A model generated the notes under the pieces. It was not told the origin of the DNA. It worked only from the letters and a program-made list of their open reading frames with translations, and did not search any database. Positions 11,490 through 23,915 of a stretch of 64,000 bases of DNA are shown here, one piece after another. The stretch lies in the NCBI RefSeq assembly GCF_012843265.1, contig NZ_JABAIT010000009.1, positions 62,001 through 126,000 of the forward strand, in the 5' to 3' direction. Positions within the stretch are counted from its first letter, which is position 1. The number at the start of each line of letters is the position of its first letter. This DNA is from Bacillus sp. DNRA2. GTDB lineage: Bacteria; Bacillota; Bacilli; Bacillales; Cytobacillaceae. The translations under genes were made by a program, and so were the position numbers.

Positions 11490-13034
11490 TTAATTGCTAA
11501 AATATTTTGCTAACCCTTGATAGATGCCTGTTGCTGCATTTTCCTGAAAGGCCTTTGTGGTAATTAAGCTTTCTTCAGTTGGATTACTTAAATATCCCAA
11601 TTCCAACAGGGCGGCATTACGTTTGTTTTCACGGATAACATGGTAATCACCGTGCCGCACTCCACGGTCTTTTAAACCCGTATATTGGACAACGGCAGTA
11701 TGGAGCGCACTCGCTAGTGGCTTTTGAAACGAATTGTTATAAAAGCTTGTTGTGCCTCGCACATTTCTGTCTTCGCTGCTGTCATAATGGATACTGATAA
11801 AGGCATCAGCTGCATGGTAATGGGACAGGCGAACACGCGATGATAAGGATAAAAACGTATCATTGGATCGGGTGAAAATGACATTAGCACCTGCAGCTGC
11901 TAACCTTTTGCCGAGCAATTGTGCTGTTTGAATCGTGATATTTTTTTCTGATGTACCACGGTAGCCTGAAGTCCCCTGATCTTTTCCGCCATGTCCAGGA
12001 TCGATGACAATCGTTTTATTTTTCAAATGAACCTCAGAGTCGGATTTTTCGATTTGTTGGCCGCTTCCCTTTACTTTCACAACCCAGCCGGCAACATAAG
12101 CAGTATCGCCGTTATTTAAGCGAATTTCAAACCAATCTTGTACCTGCTTAACCGTTTCGAACACTTCACCCTTATCGGCCCGTTCAACAACTTCAGCTTG
12201 AATCGTTGGATTCTTTCTGATGTTTGTTCCATCATGTAACATTTCAATATATTCACCTGATGGGATAGCCACTGATTGTGCATCAGATGCTTGGTCAAGA
12301 AACCAAGAGGCGACCCATCCGTAAGCACCCTTTTGGTATTCAATTTTAATCCAATTATTGGTTTCTTCTAGTATTTTAAAACGGTCACCTTGATGAACTT
12401 TTCCGATGATTGTTCCGTCAAGTGATCCTTTAGAACGTACATATAAAATTGAAGCGGTTACTGTGCCATAGCCTTTTTCCTGTTTAATACTGGAATCCTT
12501 TTTGGGCGGTTTGTCCTGTTGCTTCGCATCCGTTGTTAGCTTGACATAGTCCTTGCTGACCCAGCCTTGACCACCTGAATATGAAACTTTAATCCAATTA
12601 TCACTTGTATCAGCGACTTCAATGGTCGTTCCATTTTTTAATGTATCAAGTACTTTATAGTTTGTGCCAGGGCCAGAACGGACACGCAGACCATCTGTTG
12701 TCGCTACGCCACTGCTACCTTTTGTAACCTTTGAAGTACTGGATGATTGCGTCTGGTCACGCTTTACAACCCAATTAGCGACCCAGCCCTTTTTGTTCTT
12801 ACTAAGCTCAATTTGGATCCAGTCACCGCTCTCTTTAATCACTGAAAATTTGTCACCGCTATTAACCTGTGCGATTTTCTTATAGCTTAAACCAGGTCCT
12901 TCGCGGACATTGGTTTGATTTGAGATGATGGTAACGGTGCTTGTCGCTGCTGAAACAGACGAATGGCTTGGCGCTAATCCAGCAACGAACAGGACGAAAA
13001 TGAAGACGAAAATCATATATGTATTTTTCCGCAA
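11490..13034 (-). CDS. yrvJ: N-acetylmuramoyl-L-alanine amidase with four SH3 domains (YrvJ-like)
   Basis: A 514-residue secreted cell-wall hydrolase. A signal peptide occupies about residues 1-29. Four bacterial SH3b repeats follow, each ending in a 'GWV'-type strand ('GWVANWVVK', 'GWVSKDYV', 'GWVASWFL', 'YVAGWVVK'). The C-terminal Amidase_3 domain (about 340-512) carries the zinc motif 'IDPGHGG', a downstream Glu in 'SEKN', 'SIHYD' and 'LLELGYLSN'. Length and layout match B. subtilis YrvJ. It starts with TTG after AAGGAGGG and is transcribed against the surrounding genes. Confidence 0.92.
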   Translation of the reverse strand: MRKNTYMIFVFIFVLFVAGLAPSHSSVSAATSTVTIISNQTNVREGPGLSYKKIAQVNSGDKFSVIKESGDWIQIELSKNKKGWVANWVVKRDQTQSSSTSKVTKGSSGVATTDGLRVRSGPGTNYKVLDTLKNGTTIEVADTSDNWIKVSYSGGQGWVSKDYVKLTTDAKQQDKPPKKDSSIKQEKGYGTVTASILYVRSKGSLDGTIIGKVHQGDRFKILEETNNWIKIEYQKGAYGWVASWFLDQASDAQSVAIPSGEYIEMLHDGTNIRKNPTIQAEVVERADKGEVFETVKQVQDWFEIRLNNGDTAYVAGWVVKVKGSGQQIEKSDSEVHLKNKTIVIDPGHGGKDQGTSGYRGTSEKNITIQTAQLLGKRLAAAGANVIFTRSNDTFLSLSSRVRLSHYHAADAFISIHYDSSEDRNVRGTTSFYNNSFQKPLASALHTAVVQYTGLKDRGVRHGDYHVIRENKRNAALLELGYLSNPTEESLITTKAFQENAATGIYQGLAKYFSN

Positions 13035-13187
13035 GTAGTGCCCTCCTTTCAGCCTACATCCATTTTAACGGACAGAATTATGTAAATCATTCCTTTTTTT
13101 CGACGTTCATGAAATTAACACTTAAATGAAACATTTTTGCCATTCTTGGAAAAGATAATAACAATCAAGATTCAGGGGGGACAAATT

Positions 13188-13364
13188 ATGCGGAATAGCA
13201 GTAAAGCAATGTCTGCAACAACGGGGGAAAATCAATTATTTGGAATCGATTTTCATGACTTTATCCAACGCGAGCAGCAATCGAATATGTATGAGCTTGC
13301 ATCAGAATTTGGTTTAACACTAGGAGATGTCAAAAAACTGAAAAAGCATTTGGAGCGATCGTAA
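13188..13364 (+). CDS. Small protein with C-terminal HTH-like helix pair (YrzK-like position)
   Basis: A 58-residue protein preceded by a GGGGGG ribosome binding site. The last 25 residues ('ELASEFGLTLGDVKKLKKHL') look like a helix-turn-helix, while the N-terminus is polar and probably disordered. B. subtilis has a small gene (yrzK) at the corresponding place between yrvJ and hisS; equivalence is inferred from position only. The start at 13188 is chosen over an upstream in-frame codon that has no ribosome binding site. Confidence 0.7.
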   Translation: MRNSSKAMSATTGENQLFGIDFHDFIQREQQSNMYELASEFGLTLGDVKKLKKHLERS

Positions 13365-13407
13365 GTTTTAATAATCCAGCTCTAGCTTCTAGAAACTGCT
13401 GCACGAC

Positions 13408-13432
13408 GCTGACTGATAGCTTCAGCTTTTTT
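13408..13432 (+). terminator. Intrinsic terminator after the small HTH gene
   Basis: GCTGA and TCAGC pair and are followed by six T residues. It immediately precedes the hisS promoter. Confidence 0.65.
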
Positions 13433-13436
13433 GCTC

Positions 13437-13465
13437 TTGACAATCCCGAGTTTGCTCTTTATGAT
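13437..13465 (+). promoter_or_regulatory. SigA promoter of the hisS-aspS operon
   Basis: A perfect -35 TTGACA (13437-13442) and a -10 TATGAT (13460-13465) are separated by 17 bp. They lie just upstream of the T-box leader. Confidence 0.85.
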
Positions 13466-13471
13466 TATAAA

Positions 13472-13761
13472 GATAAAATGACAAATAGAAAACCAATGAT
13501 CGGGAAAAGTAATGAAGATTCCACATGATTAGAGAGGAAATGTCGTGGCTGAAAGCATTTCTACATGTGCCTTGATGAAAGAACACCCAGGAGGCTTCAC
13601 TCTGAAATGGCGAGTTGCTTGAATAGGAGCGAACGTAGGCAGGCGTTATCTGTTTAAAAGCGGGAGCTATCTAGATAGCTTCAACTAGGGTGGTACCACG
13701 GGATTAATATATACTCTCGTCCCTTTGTTAGGAATTAACAAGGGGGCGGGGGTTTTTTTGT
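13472..13761 (+). promoter_or_regulatory. T-box leader controlling hisS-aspS
   Basis: The conserved T-box sequence AGGGTGGTACCACGGG is at about 13687-13702. It is followed by a terminator stem (CCCTTTGTTA / TAACAAGGG, then G-rich sequence and seven T residues) ending near 13760. Uncharged tRNA should pair with the specifier and the GGUA bulge to favour antitermination. A His specifier is expected; CAC triplets occur at 13584 and 13598, but I cannot decide which lies in the specifier loop without folding. Confidence 0.93.
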
Positions 13762-13830
13762 ATTTACATAAAATAACAATCATACCCGTTGATAGGAAAT
13801 TTGTTAGGTTTTAAGGAGGATATGCAGATC

Positions 13831-15102
13831 ATGTCAATTCAAATTCCGCGTGGAACGCAGGACATTCTGCCAGGTCAAGTGGAGAAATGGCAGTTAATTG
13901 AAAAGAAAGCCAGAGAGCTTTGTGAAAAATATCAATATCATGAAATCCGCACGCCGATTTTCGAGCATACTGATTTATTCCACCGAAGTGTTGGTGATAC
14001 AACAGATATCGTTCAAAAGGAAATGTATACATTTACCGACCGAGGGGATCGAAGTATCACGCTTCGTCCGGAAGGAACTGCATCAACGGTCCGGGCATAT
14101 GTTGAAAAGAAAATGTTCGGCCAAGCGAACCAGCCCGTTAAGCTGTATTACATGGGACCAATGTTCCGCTATGAGCGTCCACAGGCCGGTCGTTTCCGTC
14201 AATTCGTTCAATTTGGTGTGGAAGCATTAGGCAGCTCAGACCCGGCAATTGATGCAGAAGTGATTTCACTGGCGATGTCACTGTACCAAGAGCTCGGTTT
14301 GAAAAAATTAAAGCTTGTCATCAATAGCTTGGGAGACAAGGATAGTCGTAATGCGCACCGCGAGGCGTTAATTCAGCACTTCCAACCAAGGATTGGTGAG
14401 TTTTGCTCGGATTGTCGCAATCGCTTAGAAAAAAATCCAATGCGTATTTTGGACTGTAAACAGGACCGTGACCATGAGCTGATGAAAACGGCACCTTCGA
14501 TTATCGATTACTTAAATGATGAATCAAGAAGTTATTTTGATAAGGTGCAAAAATACTTAACAGCACTTGAGGTTGAATTTGAAATTGATCCAAATTTAGT
14601 GCGTGGTTTGGATTATTATAATCATACAGCTTTTGAAATTATGAGTAATGCTGAAGGCTTTGGCGCGATTACAACGCTTTGTGGCGGAGGTCGCTACAAT
14701 GGACTTGTCGAAGATCTCGGCGGTCCAGAAACACCAGGAATCGGTTTTGCGATGAGTATTGAGAGATTTTTGGCGGCATTAGAGGCTGAAAAGGTTGAGC
14801 TTCCGCTTTCTGAGAGCATTGATTGCTACCTAGTATCACTCGGTGAAGACGCCAAGGACCATACCGTAGCTCTTTTACATCAACTGCGTAAAGCTGGATT
14901 TTCGGCAGAACGTGATTACTTGGATCGTAAAATCAAAACGCAATTCAAAGCTGCAGATAGACTGCAAGCAAAATTTGTTGCTGTTCTCGGCGATGATGAA
15001 TTGAAGGCTAACAAAATCAATTTGAAAAACATGGCAACTGGTGAACAAACCGAAGTTGCTTTACCAGAATTTATTGAAACTTTATCTGGTTTTTGTAAAT
15101 AA
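13831..15102 (+). CDS. hisS: Histidyl-tRNA synthetase
   Basis: A 423-residue class II synthetase charging tRNA-His. Motif 2 ('[12 protein letters not shown]', '[20 protein letters not shown]'), the His-specific '[14 protein letters not shown]' and motif 3 ('[12 protein letters not shown]') are all visible, followed by the anticodon-binding domain from about residue 325. ATG 13831 is chosen because AAGGAGG lies about 10 nt upstream, while the ATG at 13822 is too close. It forms an operon with aspS, 18 nt apart. Confidence 0.97.
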   Translation: MSIQIPRGTQDILPGQVEKWQLIEKKARELCEKYQYHEIRTPIFEHTDLFHRSVGDTTDIVQKEMYTFTDRGDRSITLRPEGTASTVRAYVEKKMFGQANQPVKLYYMGPMFRYERPQAGRFRQFVQFGVEALGSSDPAIDAEVISLAMSLYQELGLKKLKLVINSLGDKDSRNAHREALIQHFQPRIGEFCSDCRNRLEKNPMRILDCKQDRDHELMKTAPSIIDYLNDESRSYFDKVQKYLTALEVEFEIDPNLVRGLDYYNHTAFEIMSNAEGFGAITTLCGGGRYNGLVEDLGGPETPGIGFAMSIERFLAALEAEKVELPLSESIDCYLVSLGEDAKDHTVALLHQLRKAGFSAERDYLDRKIKTQFKAADRLQAKFVAVLGDDELKANKINLKNMATGEQTEVALPEFIETLSGFCK

Positions 15103-15120
15103 AGAGGGGGATAAGAAACA

Positions 15121-16896
15121 ATGTTTGGAAGAACGTTTTTTTGTGGAGATGTACCTGAAACAGCTATTGGAGAAAAAGTAACACTTAAAGGTTGGGTGTC
15201 TAAGCGCCGTGATTTAGGTGGGGTTATTTTTATCGACTTGCGTGACCGCACAGGCATTGTGCAAATCGTGTTTAATCATGAAACTTCAAGCGAAGCATTA
15301 GCAATTGCTGAAAAGGTTCGTTCTGAGTATGTCCTTGATATTAAAGGAACCGTCGTTGCTCGTGACGCTAGCACAATCAACGAAAATATCAAAACAGGAA
15401 AAATTGAAGTGATGGTTGACGAAGTGGCCATTCTTAACGAGGCTAAAACACCGCCATTCCAAATTGAAGATAAAACAGAGGTTTCTGAAGATTTACGCTT
15501 AAAATACCGCTATCTTGATATGCGCCGTCCAGTGATGTTTGAAACTTTCAAAATGCGTCACCAAGTAACGAAAGCGATTCGTGATTATTTGGATGGAGAA
15601 GGCTTCCTTGATATTGAAACACCAATTTTAACAAAAAGTACACCAGAAGGAGCGCGTGACTATTTAGTACCAAGCCGTGTGCATCCAGGTGAATTTTATG
15701 CTTTACCACAATCACCACAAATATTTAAACAACTATTAATGGTTGGTGGAGTAGAGCGCTACTATCAAATCGCTCGTTGTTTCCGTGATGAGGACTTACG
15801 TGCTGATCGTCAGCCTGAATTCACGCAAGTCGATATTGAGACAAGCTTCCTAAGCCAAGATGATATCATTTCTTTAATGGAAACGATGATGGCAAAAGTC
15901 ATGAAAGAAGTTAAAGGCATTGACATTCAGTTACCAATTCAACGGATGACCTATGATGAAGCAATGAGTCGTTTCGGTTCAGATAAACCAGATACACGTT
16001 TTGCCCTTGAATTAACTGATCTGTCTGAGATTTTAAAGGATTCTGGGTTCAAAGTATTCTCAGGTCCAATCGCTGCTGGCGGACAAGTAAAAGCGTTAAA
16101 TGTGAAAGGTGGAGCAGAGAAATATTCACGTAAGGATATCGATCATTTAACTGAATTTGTAGCAGTTTATGGCGCGAAAGGTTTAGCTTGGTTCAAAGCT
16201 GAAGAAGACGGCTTAAAAGGTCCAATTGCTAAATTTGTGTCTGAAGAAGAACAAGCGCAAATCAAAGCAGCTCTTGACGTTGAAATTGGCGACTTGATCA
16301 TGTTTGTTGCAGATAATAAAAAGGTTGTTGCCGATAGCCTAGGCGCATTACGTTTAAAACTTGGTAAGGAATTGGGCCTAATTGACGAAAGCAAGTTCAA
16401 CTTCCTATGGGTAACCGATTGGCCATTACTAGAGTACTCTGAAGAGGACGGCCGTTACTATAGTGCACACCATCCATTTACCATGCCGTTCCGTGAGGAT
16501 TTAGCTTTACTAGATACAGATCCTGGCAAGGTTCGTGCTCAAGCCTATGACATCGTGTTAAATGGTTACGAGCTTGGTGGTGGATCACTTCGTATTTTTG
16601 AGCGTTCTATCCAGGAAAAAATGTTTAGCATTCTTGGATTCACTGAAGAAGAGGCAAGAGACCAATTCGGTTTCTTACTTGAGGCATTTGAATACGGTAC
16701 TCCACCACATGGTGGTATCGCATTAGGATTAGACCGTTTAGTGATGTTGCTGGCTGGTAGCACCAACCTTCGTGATACAATTGCTTTCCCGAAAACAGCA
16801 AGTGCAAGCTGCTTGTTGACAGAAGCGCCGTCACAAGTGAGCAAGGCTCAGTTAAGAGAGCTTTATTTGGATTTAACTGTCAAAATGGACAAGTAA
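15121..16896 (+). CDS. aspS: Aspartyl-tRNA synthetase
   Basis: A 591-residue bacterial-type class IIb AspRS. An N-terminal OB-fold anticodon-binding domain (about 1-110) is followed by the catalytic core with '[15 protein letters not shown]', '[17 protein letters not shown]' (motif 2), the bacterial GAD insertion (about 280-420) and motif 3 '[13 protein letters not shown]' near 535-547. It is cotranscribed with hisS behind the same T-box. Confidence 0.97.
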   Translation: MFGRTFFCGDVPETAIGEKVTLKGWVSKRRDLGGVIFIDLRDRTGIVQIVFNHETSSEALAIAEKVRSEYVLDIKGTVVARDASTINENIKTGKIEVMVDEVAILNEAKTPPFQIEDKTEVSEDLRLKYRYLDMRRPVMFETFKMRHQVTKAIRDYLDGEGFLDIETPILTKSTPEGARDYLVPSRVHPGEFYALPQSPQIFKQLLMVGGVERYYQIARCFRDEDLRADRQPEFTQVDIETSFLSQDDIISLMETMMAKVMKEVKGIDIQLPIQRMTYDEAMSRFGSDKPDTRFALELTDLSEILKDSGFKVFSGPIAAGGQVKALNVKGGAEKYSRKDIDHLTEFVAVYGAKGLAWFKAEEDGLKGPIAKFVSEEEQAQIKAALDVEIGDLIMFVADNKKVVADSLGALRLKLGKELGLIDESKFNFLWVTDWPLLEYSEEDGRYYSAHHPFTMPFREDLALLDTDPGKVRAQAYDIVLNGYELGGGSLRIFERSIQEKMFSILGFTEEEARDQFGFLLEAFEYGTPPHGGIALGLDRLVMLLAGSTNLRDTIAFPKTASASCLLTEAPSQVSKAQLRELYLDLTVKMDK

Positions 16897-16913
16897 TTGC
16901 CACTTCTGAATTC

Positions 16914-16942
16914 TTGAATCATCCTATCGTTTATGGTAGTAT
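16914..16942 (+). promoter_or_regulatory. Promoter of the 6S RNA gene
   Basis: TTGAAT (16914-16919) and TAGTAT (16937-16942) are separated by 17 bp. They lie 7-8 bp before the presumed 5' end of the 6S RNA. Confidence 0.75.
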
Positions 16943-16949
16943 TTAATTA

Positions 16950-17150
16950 ACAGAAAGAGTCCTGATGTGTTTGTTGCATTAGCAGATGTTTTGACCTAAC
17001 ATTTTCACTTTGGGAGTTTGCGTTTTCAAGTCGCGTTCATGCCTCGTTATAGGGGACCTACATAAACTTGGAACAGGACACCCACCTGCAGGGAGCAGGA
17101 TCAAAACGAAGCAATTACGTGACGGCACGATTGGGGCTCTTTCACCTTAT
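16950..17150 (+). ncRNA. bsrA: 6S RNA (6S-1, BsrA type)
   Basis: A gene-free stretch between aspS and tcdA, where B. subtilis encodes 6S-1 RNA. The 5' part 'GTCCTGATGTGTT' and the block 'GGGAGTTT' match my recollection of the B. subtilis RNA. AAAGAG (16954-16959) can pair with CTCTTT (17137-17142) as the closing stem. 6S RNA mimics an open promoter and sequesters SigA-RNA polymerase. The 3' end is approximate. Confidence 0.85.
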
Positions 17151-17165
17151 CTAAAACCTAACACT

Positions 17166-17193
17166 CCATGGATAACCATCCATGGGGTTTTTT
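17166..17193 (+). terminator. Intrinsic terminator after 6S RNA
   Basis: CCATGGAT and ATCCATGG pair perfectly around AACC and are followed by GGTTTTTT. Confidence 0.88.
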
Positions 17194-17343
17194 GTACTCA
17201 TTTTTAAGGTTGTATTTTTAAATACCTTTTTTACTAAATTCCTATCGAAATACTATTATTTATCATGCTAAGTATGATATATTCATTATCGGGAAAAAGC
17301 TAAGAAGTATAAAATCAATGAGTTTGTTGTTGGAGTGATAAAT

Positions 17344-18114
17344 ATGCTACACCAATTTTCGAGAAATGAGTTGGCCATCGGCAAGGATGGGCTCGATATC
17401 ATGAAGGGCAGTACAGTTGCAGTGCTTGGCATTGGCGGCGTGGGCTCGTTTGCAGCTGAAGCGTTGGCCCGTTCAGGCGTGGGACGATTAGTACTTGTAG
17501 ATAAGGATACTGTTGATATTACCAATGTCAATCGTCAGGTGATTGCCTTGTTATCCACTGTTGGTCAACCGAAGGCAGAACTAATGAAAGAGCGGATTAA
17601 AGACATTAATCCTGATTGTGAAGTTATTGCCTTGAAAATGTTTTATACAGAAGAAACATACGAGCAATTTTTCAGTTATGGACTTGATTTCGTCGTTGAT
17701 GCATCCGATACGATCGTGTATAAAATCCATCTAATGAAGGAATGCCTAAAGCGAAATATTCCGATTATCTCCAGTATGGGAGCAGCTAATAAAATGGATC
17801 CTACTCGGTTCCAAATAGCTGATATCGCAAAAACTCATACTGACCCTATTGCTAAGGTCATTAGAACAAAGCTCCGTAAAGAAGGAATTCGCAAAGGAAT
17901 CCCAGTTGTCTTTTCCGATGAAAGTCCGATAGTCATTCGAGAGGATGTGCGTAAGGTGGTTGGTAACGACCAGGCAGAAATTCGCAAGGCGAAAATGCCG
18001 CCTTCATCGAATGCGTTCGTACCATCTGTTGCCGGTTTGATTATGGCTAGTTACGTTGTCCGTCAACTTCTTGCTGATATTAAAATCACCCGAGTTAGCG
18101 ATGAAAAAAAATAA
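17344..18114 (+). CDS. tcdA: tRNA t6A37 cyclase (threonylcarbamoyladenosine dehydratase) TcdA
   Basis: A 256-residue E1-like/ThiF-fold enzyme that converts t6A at tRNA position 37 to cyclic t6A using ATP. The nucleotide-binding motif 'AVLGIGGVGSFAAEALARSG' is near residues 28-47, followed by 'NVNRQV' and 'VVDASD'. It starts at ATG 17344 (MLHQFSRNELAIGK), as in B. subtilis YrvM; an upstream GTG overlaps the ribosome binding site. Its position after aspS and 6S RNA is conserved. Confidence 0.93.
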   Translation: MLHQFSRNELAIGKDGLDIMKGSTVAVLGIGGVGSFAAEALARSGVGRLVLVDKDTVDITNVNRQVIALLSTVGQPKAELMKERIKDINPDCEVIALKMFYTEETYEQFFSYGLDFVVDASDTIVYKIHLMKECLKRNIPIISSMGAANKMDPTRFQIADIAKTHTDPIAKVIRTKLRKEGIRKGIPVVFSDESPIVIREDVRKVVGNDQAEIRKAKMPPSSNAFVPSVAGLIMASYVVRQLLADIKITRVSDEKK

Positions 18115-18121
18115 CCATCAT

Positions 18122-18151
18122 GCCTTCGAGAAATCGAAGGCTTATTTATTT
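18122..18151 (+). terminator. Intrinsic terminator of tcdA
   Basis: GCCTTCG and CGAAGGC pair around a short loop and are followed by TTATTTATTT. Confidence 0.8.
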
Positions 18152-18264
18152 GACTCCGAAATAACCGCTATATTTTACAAAAATAAGACGCCCCTTGCCT
18201 AGTACCTAGAAAAACGGTAAGTTAAAGAAAAGTAGGACTCTTGTTGAGGAGAGAGGAGCATCTA

Positions 18265-19218
18265 ATGATTGGATTAATTCAAAATGAGATGATTAAGATT
18301 TTTCGTCGCCCAGGTACATACGTCATGCTTGGCTTGCTGCTAATTGTGATTGCAATTGCTGGTGTGTCGATGAAATACAATCTTGCCAACGTGGAACGTA
18401 ATGACCCGCAGTGGAAGCAAAATTTGCAAACTGAGAATGAAGCGCTAAAAAAACAGCAAGAACAATACGAAGAAAATCAGCCGGAAATGGCTGAGTATTT
18501 TAAAGAGAGCATTGCCCGCAATGAATACAGAATTGAGAATAATCTACCGCCATTGACAGCCTACACAATCTGGGACTTCGTCAGCGATATTTCCGAAATG
18601 ATTGATTTTATTGGGATTTTTATTATCACGATTGCAGCTGGAATTGTCGCCAGTGAATTTAATTGGGGGACAATCAAATTACTATTAATCCGACCAATCA
18701 ACCGGGCGAAAATATTAACTTCAAAATATTTCACGGTATTATTGTTTGGAATCTTTATGTTAATTGTTACCTTCCTATTATCAGGGATACTCGGTGCAAT
18801 ATTGTTTGGCTTTCCAGATCGACCAGCGCCACATCTGCTTTATCGTGATGGGGTGGTGTCAGAACTGCCAATATGGGTTTATTTGATCGTATATTACAGC
18901 TTGAAATCGATCAATATGGTCATGCTCGTGACAATGGCATTCATGATGTCAGCCGTTTTTCGCAACAGCTCACTGGCAATTGGGCTATCAATCTTCTTCA
19001 TGTTTACAGGTGGAAATGTTACTCAGCTGTTGGCCGCAAAATACGAATGGGCTAAATACATTTTATTTGCCAATACGAATTTGTTCCAATATTATGAAGG
19101 AGCTCCGATGATTGAAGGAATGACTTTGACGTTCTCGGTCGCGATGCTGCTTGTTTATTTGGCCTTGTTTTTAGGATTAGCCTATTATGTTTTTAATAAA
19201 AGAGATATTGGAGCGTAA
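18265..19218 (+). CDS. ABC-2 type transporter permease without adjacent ATPase
   Basis: A 317-residue membrane protein with one N-terminal TM segment (about 16-36), a long extracytoplasmic charged helix rich in Q, E and N (about 45-100), then five TM segments. This is the layout of ABC-2 permease subunits of the YxlG/NatB/BcrB type. The motif 'ASEFNWGTIKLLLIRP' is characteristic of the family. No ATP-binding subunit is present next to it, and only 150 bp separate it from tcdA. The substrate is unknown. ATG 18265 follows GAGAGGAG. Confidence 0.8.
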   Translation: MIGLIQNEMIKIFRRPGTYVMLGLLLIVIAIAGVSMKYNLANVERNDPQWKQNLQTENEALKKQQEQYEENQPEMAEYFKESIARNEYRIENNLPPLTAYTIWDFVSDISEMIDFIGIFIITIAAGIVASEFNWGTIKLLLIRPINRAKILTSKYFTVLLFGIFMLIVTFLLSGILGAILFGFPDRPAPHLLYRDGVVSELPIWVYLIVYYSLKSINMVMLVTMAFMMSAVFRNSSLAIGLSIFFMFTGGNVTQLLAAKYEWAKYILFANTNLFQYYEGAPMIEGMTLTFSVAMLLVYLALFLGLAYYVFNKRDIGA

Positions 19219-19272
19219 AAAAATAGAGGTTCGTCGTTGCTAACTGTTGTTGGTTCAGTGTTTATAAAAGAG

Positions 19273-19304
19273 TAGCCTGGTTCCGTGTGAACCAGGCTTT
19301 TTTT
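19273..19304 (+). terminator. Intrinsic terminator of the ABC-2 permease gene
   Basis: AGCCTGGTT and AACCAGGCT pair around CCGTGTG and are followed by seven T residues. Confidence 0.9.
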
Positions 19305-19305
19305 G

Positions 19306-19520
19306 CGGACACAAAAGGCCTTATTTTAGAATTTTTGTTGGTTTTTATGATTTACCGGACATATGATGCCTTATTTAAACAAAATCAAGAATTTCATGCC
19401 TTCATTTAATCAAATAAAGAATCTGATGTCCGTTAGTAAATCAAATTAAGCGTTTTTGTCAAAATAACGGAATGAATGTCCGTTAATATTGACTTTCAAC
19501 AATTATACGCGGACATCAGA
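19306..19520. repeat. AT-rich degenerate repeats with CGGACAT / ATGTCCG arms
   Basis: The gap between convergent genes contains repeated CGGACA (about 19307, 19362, 19511) and its complement ATGTCCGTTA (about 19425 and 19475), together with several 'GCCTTATTT'-like and 'AATCAAATAAAGAAT'-like blocks. The copies are diverged and no coding potential is evident. Confidence 0.6.
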
Positions 19521-19523
19521 CCT

Positions 19524-20792
19524 CTATTTTTTATTCAACCGTTCATACACCATGGCCAGTGCTTGCTCGAATTTCCCGGTCAGCTTTGGCTCATAGTATT
19601 GTTTATTTTTCAGGCGGTCAGGCAAATATTGCTGTTTAATCCAGCCGGCATCATAATCGTGTGGATACTTATAATCAATGCCCCGTCCAAGCTCCTTCGC
19701 CCCTTTATAATGTGCATCGCGAAGGTGTGCCGGAACCTCACCGCTTTTTCCTTGGCGAATATCTGTTAAAGCAGCATCAATCGCGATAATCGCTGAATTT
19801 GACTTCGGTGACAGACAAAGCTCAATCACCGCGTTAGCTAAAGGTATTCTTGCTTCAGGGAAGCCAAGGCGTTCCGCTGTTTCGATTGCCGCTAACGTAC
19901 GCTGACCAGCTTGAGGACTCGCCAATCCGACATCCTCGTAGGCAATGACGATTAAGCGCCTTGCGATACTGATTAAATCTCCTGCTTCAATAAGCCGACC
20001 TAAATAATGGAGCGCGGCATTAACGTCACTGCCACGAATCGATTTCTGGAAAGCAGAGAGTACATCGTAATGGCCGTCGCCATCTTTATCGTAGGACATG
20101 CTTTTGCGCTGAATGCATTCCTCGGCCGTTTTTACATCGATATGGATTTTTCCGTCTTGTCCTGGGGAAGTTGATAATACAGCGAGTTCTAGAGCATTTA
20201 AGGCACTTCTGACATCCCCGTTTGAAACGGTCGCTAGATGGAGCAAGGCATCATCTGAAACCTCGGGATCCATTTTACCAAGTCCACGCTCGCAATCCGC
20301 TAAAGCTCGGGTTAGGGCCACGACGATATCCTCAGGGGTTAACGGTTTTAGTTCGAAAATTTGACAGCGACTACGAATCGCCGGATTAATCGCTAAATAA
20401 GGATTGCTGGTTGTTGCGCCAATTAATGTAATCATCCCGTTTTCCAAATAAGGAAGCAGGAAATCTTGTTTGCCTTTATCAAGGCGATGGACCTCATCTA
20501 AGAGTAAGATGACTTTACCTGACATTTTCGCTTCGGCAGCGACAATCTCCATGTCCTTTTTATTGTTAGTAACAGCATTTAACATGCGAAAGGCGTATTT
20601 TGTACTCCCAGCAATGGCACTCGCAATGGATGTTTTACCGACACCCGGGGGGCCGTATAGGATCATCGAAGATAGTTGCTTGGCTTTGACCATCCGATTA
20701 ATAATCTTTCCTTCACCGACTAAATGATCCTGTCCAATGACTTCATCTATATTTTTCGGTCTCATTCGAAATGCAAGTGGTTTTTCCGACAT
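19524..20792 (-). CDS. rarA: Replication-associated recombination AAA+ ATPase RarA (MgsA)
   Basis: A 422-residue clamp-loader-like AAA+ protein acting at stalled replication forks. Walker A 'GPPGVGKTS' is near residue 46, Walker B 'LLLDEVHRLDK' near 98 and sensor 1 'LIGATTSNPY' near 125. The family-specific C-terminal tetramerisation part contains 'DVGLASPQA' and 'HYKGAKELGRG'. Length equals B. subtilis YrvN. It is divergent from cymR, sharing about a 230-bp upstream region. Confidence 0.95.
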   Translation of the reverse strand: MSEKPLAFRMRPKNIDEVIGQDHLVGEGKIINRMVKAKQLSSMILYGPPGVGKTSIASAIAGSTKYAFRMLNAVTNNKKDMEIVAAEAKMSGKVILLLDEVHRLDKGKQDFLLPYLENGMITLIGATTSNPYLAINPAIRSRCQIFELKPLTPEDIVVALTRALADCERGLGKMDPEVSDDALLHLATVSNGDVRSALNALELAVLSTSPGQDGKIHIDVKTAEECIQRKSMSYDKDGDGHYDVLSAFQKSIRGSDVNAALHYLGRLIEAGDLISIARRLIVIAYEDVGLASPQAGQRTLAAIETAERLGFPEARIPLANAVIELCLSPKSNSAIIAIDAALTDIRQGKSGEVPAHLRDAHYKGAKELGRGIDYKYPHDYDAGWIKQQYLPDRLKNKQYYEPKLTGKFEQALAMVYERLNKK

Positions 20793-21022
20793 ACTTCATC
20801 TCTCCAACCTGTAACAAAATCCCATTTTAATGCAAACACTACCCATTAAACATATCATGTTAGAAGGAAAAATGCATTTTCTTGTGCTATAATAACAAGA
20901 GTGTTTTAAATTTGATAAAATTAATTTGAATGTAAGGAATTAATTTTAACACTTAATAGTCATGATAACATTTGGCGAAAATTGTAATATATATATGTAA
21001 AATTAAAAAGAGGTGCTTGTTA

Positions 21023-21445
21023 ATGAAAATCTCAACAAAGGGTCGCTACGGATTAACCATTATGATTGAATTAGCAAAAAAACATGGGGAAGGCCCATTG
21101 TCACTAAAAGCAATCGCGCAATCGAATGATCTTTCAGAGCATTACTTGGAGCAATTGATCGCACCATTGCGTAATGCTGGATTGGTAAGGAGTATTCGCG
21201 GAGCATATGGCGGTTATGTTTTAGGGGACACACCTTCAAAGATTACAGCAGGTGATATTATTCGTGTCTTAGAAGGACCGATTACTCCTGTTGAAGGAAT
21301 TGAAGAGGAGGAACCTGTAAAACGCCAGTTGTGGATCCGAATTCGTGATGCCGTGAAGGATGTTCTTGATAATACTACTCTTGAGGATTTAGCTAATTTC
21401 TCTGAAGATGATAATGTACCTGATTCATATATGTTTTATATTTAG
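21023..21445 (+). CDS. cymR: Rrf2-family cysteine-metabolism repressor CymR
   Basis: A 140-residue Rrf2-type winged-helix regulator. The N-terminal HTH 'LKAIAQSNDLSEHYLEQLI' (about residues 29-47) and 'RGAYGGYVL' wing are typical. It lacks the three-cysteine Fe-S cluster of IscR/NsrR, as expected for CymR, which represses cysteine and cystine uptake and synthesis genes together with CysK. ATG 21023 follows AGAGGTG. It lies directly upstream of the cysteine desulfurase gene. Confidence 0.93.
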   Translation: MKISTKGRYGLTIMIELAKKHGEGPLSLKAIAQSNDLSEHYLEQLIAPLRNAGLVRSIRGAYGGYVLGDTPSKITAGDIIRVLEGPITPVEGIEEEEPVKRQLWIRIRDAVKDVLDNTTLEDLANFSEDDNVPDSYMFYI

Positions 21446-21534
21446 ACAGTAGGCTCCATTCGCTGATTTGAAATTGTTTATTAAAAAGTCAAATAGTGTG
21501 GAACGGAGACTGCTTGAAAGTAGGTGAAAATCTC

Positions 21535-23833
<2,299 letters not shown>

Positions 23834-23840
23834 GCTGATG

Positions 23841-23877
23841 AAAGGTGCTGACTATCGCTTAAGGGTCAGTGCCTTTT
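23841..23877 (+). terminator. Probable intrinsic terminator of mnmA
   Basis: An AAAGG..CTGAC arm pairs with GTCAG..CCTTT, with a two-base internal mismatch, and is followed by a short T-tract. Confidence 0.6.
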
Positions 23878-23915
23878 CATGTTATACTCTTTTTTAGAAC
23901 GGAGTGAGTGAGAAA

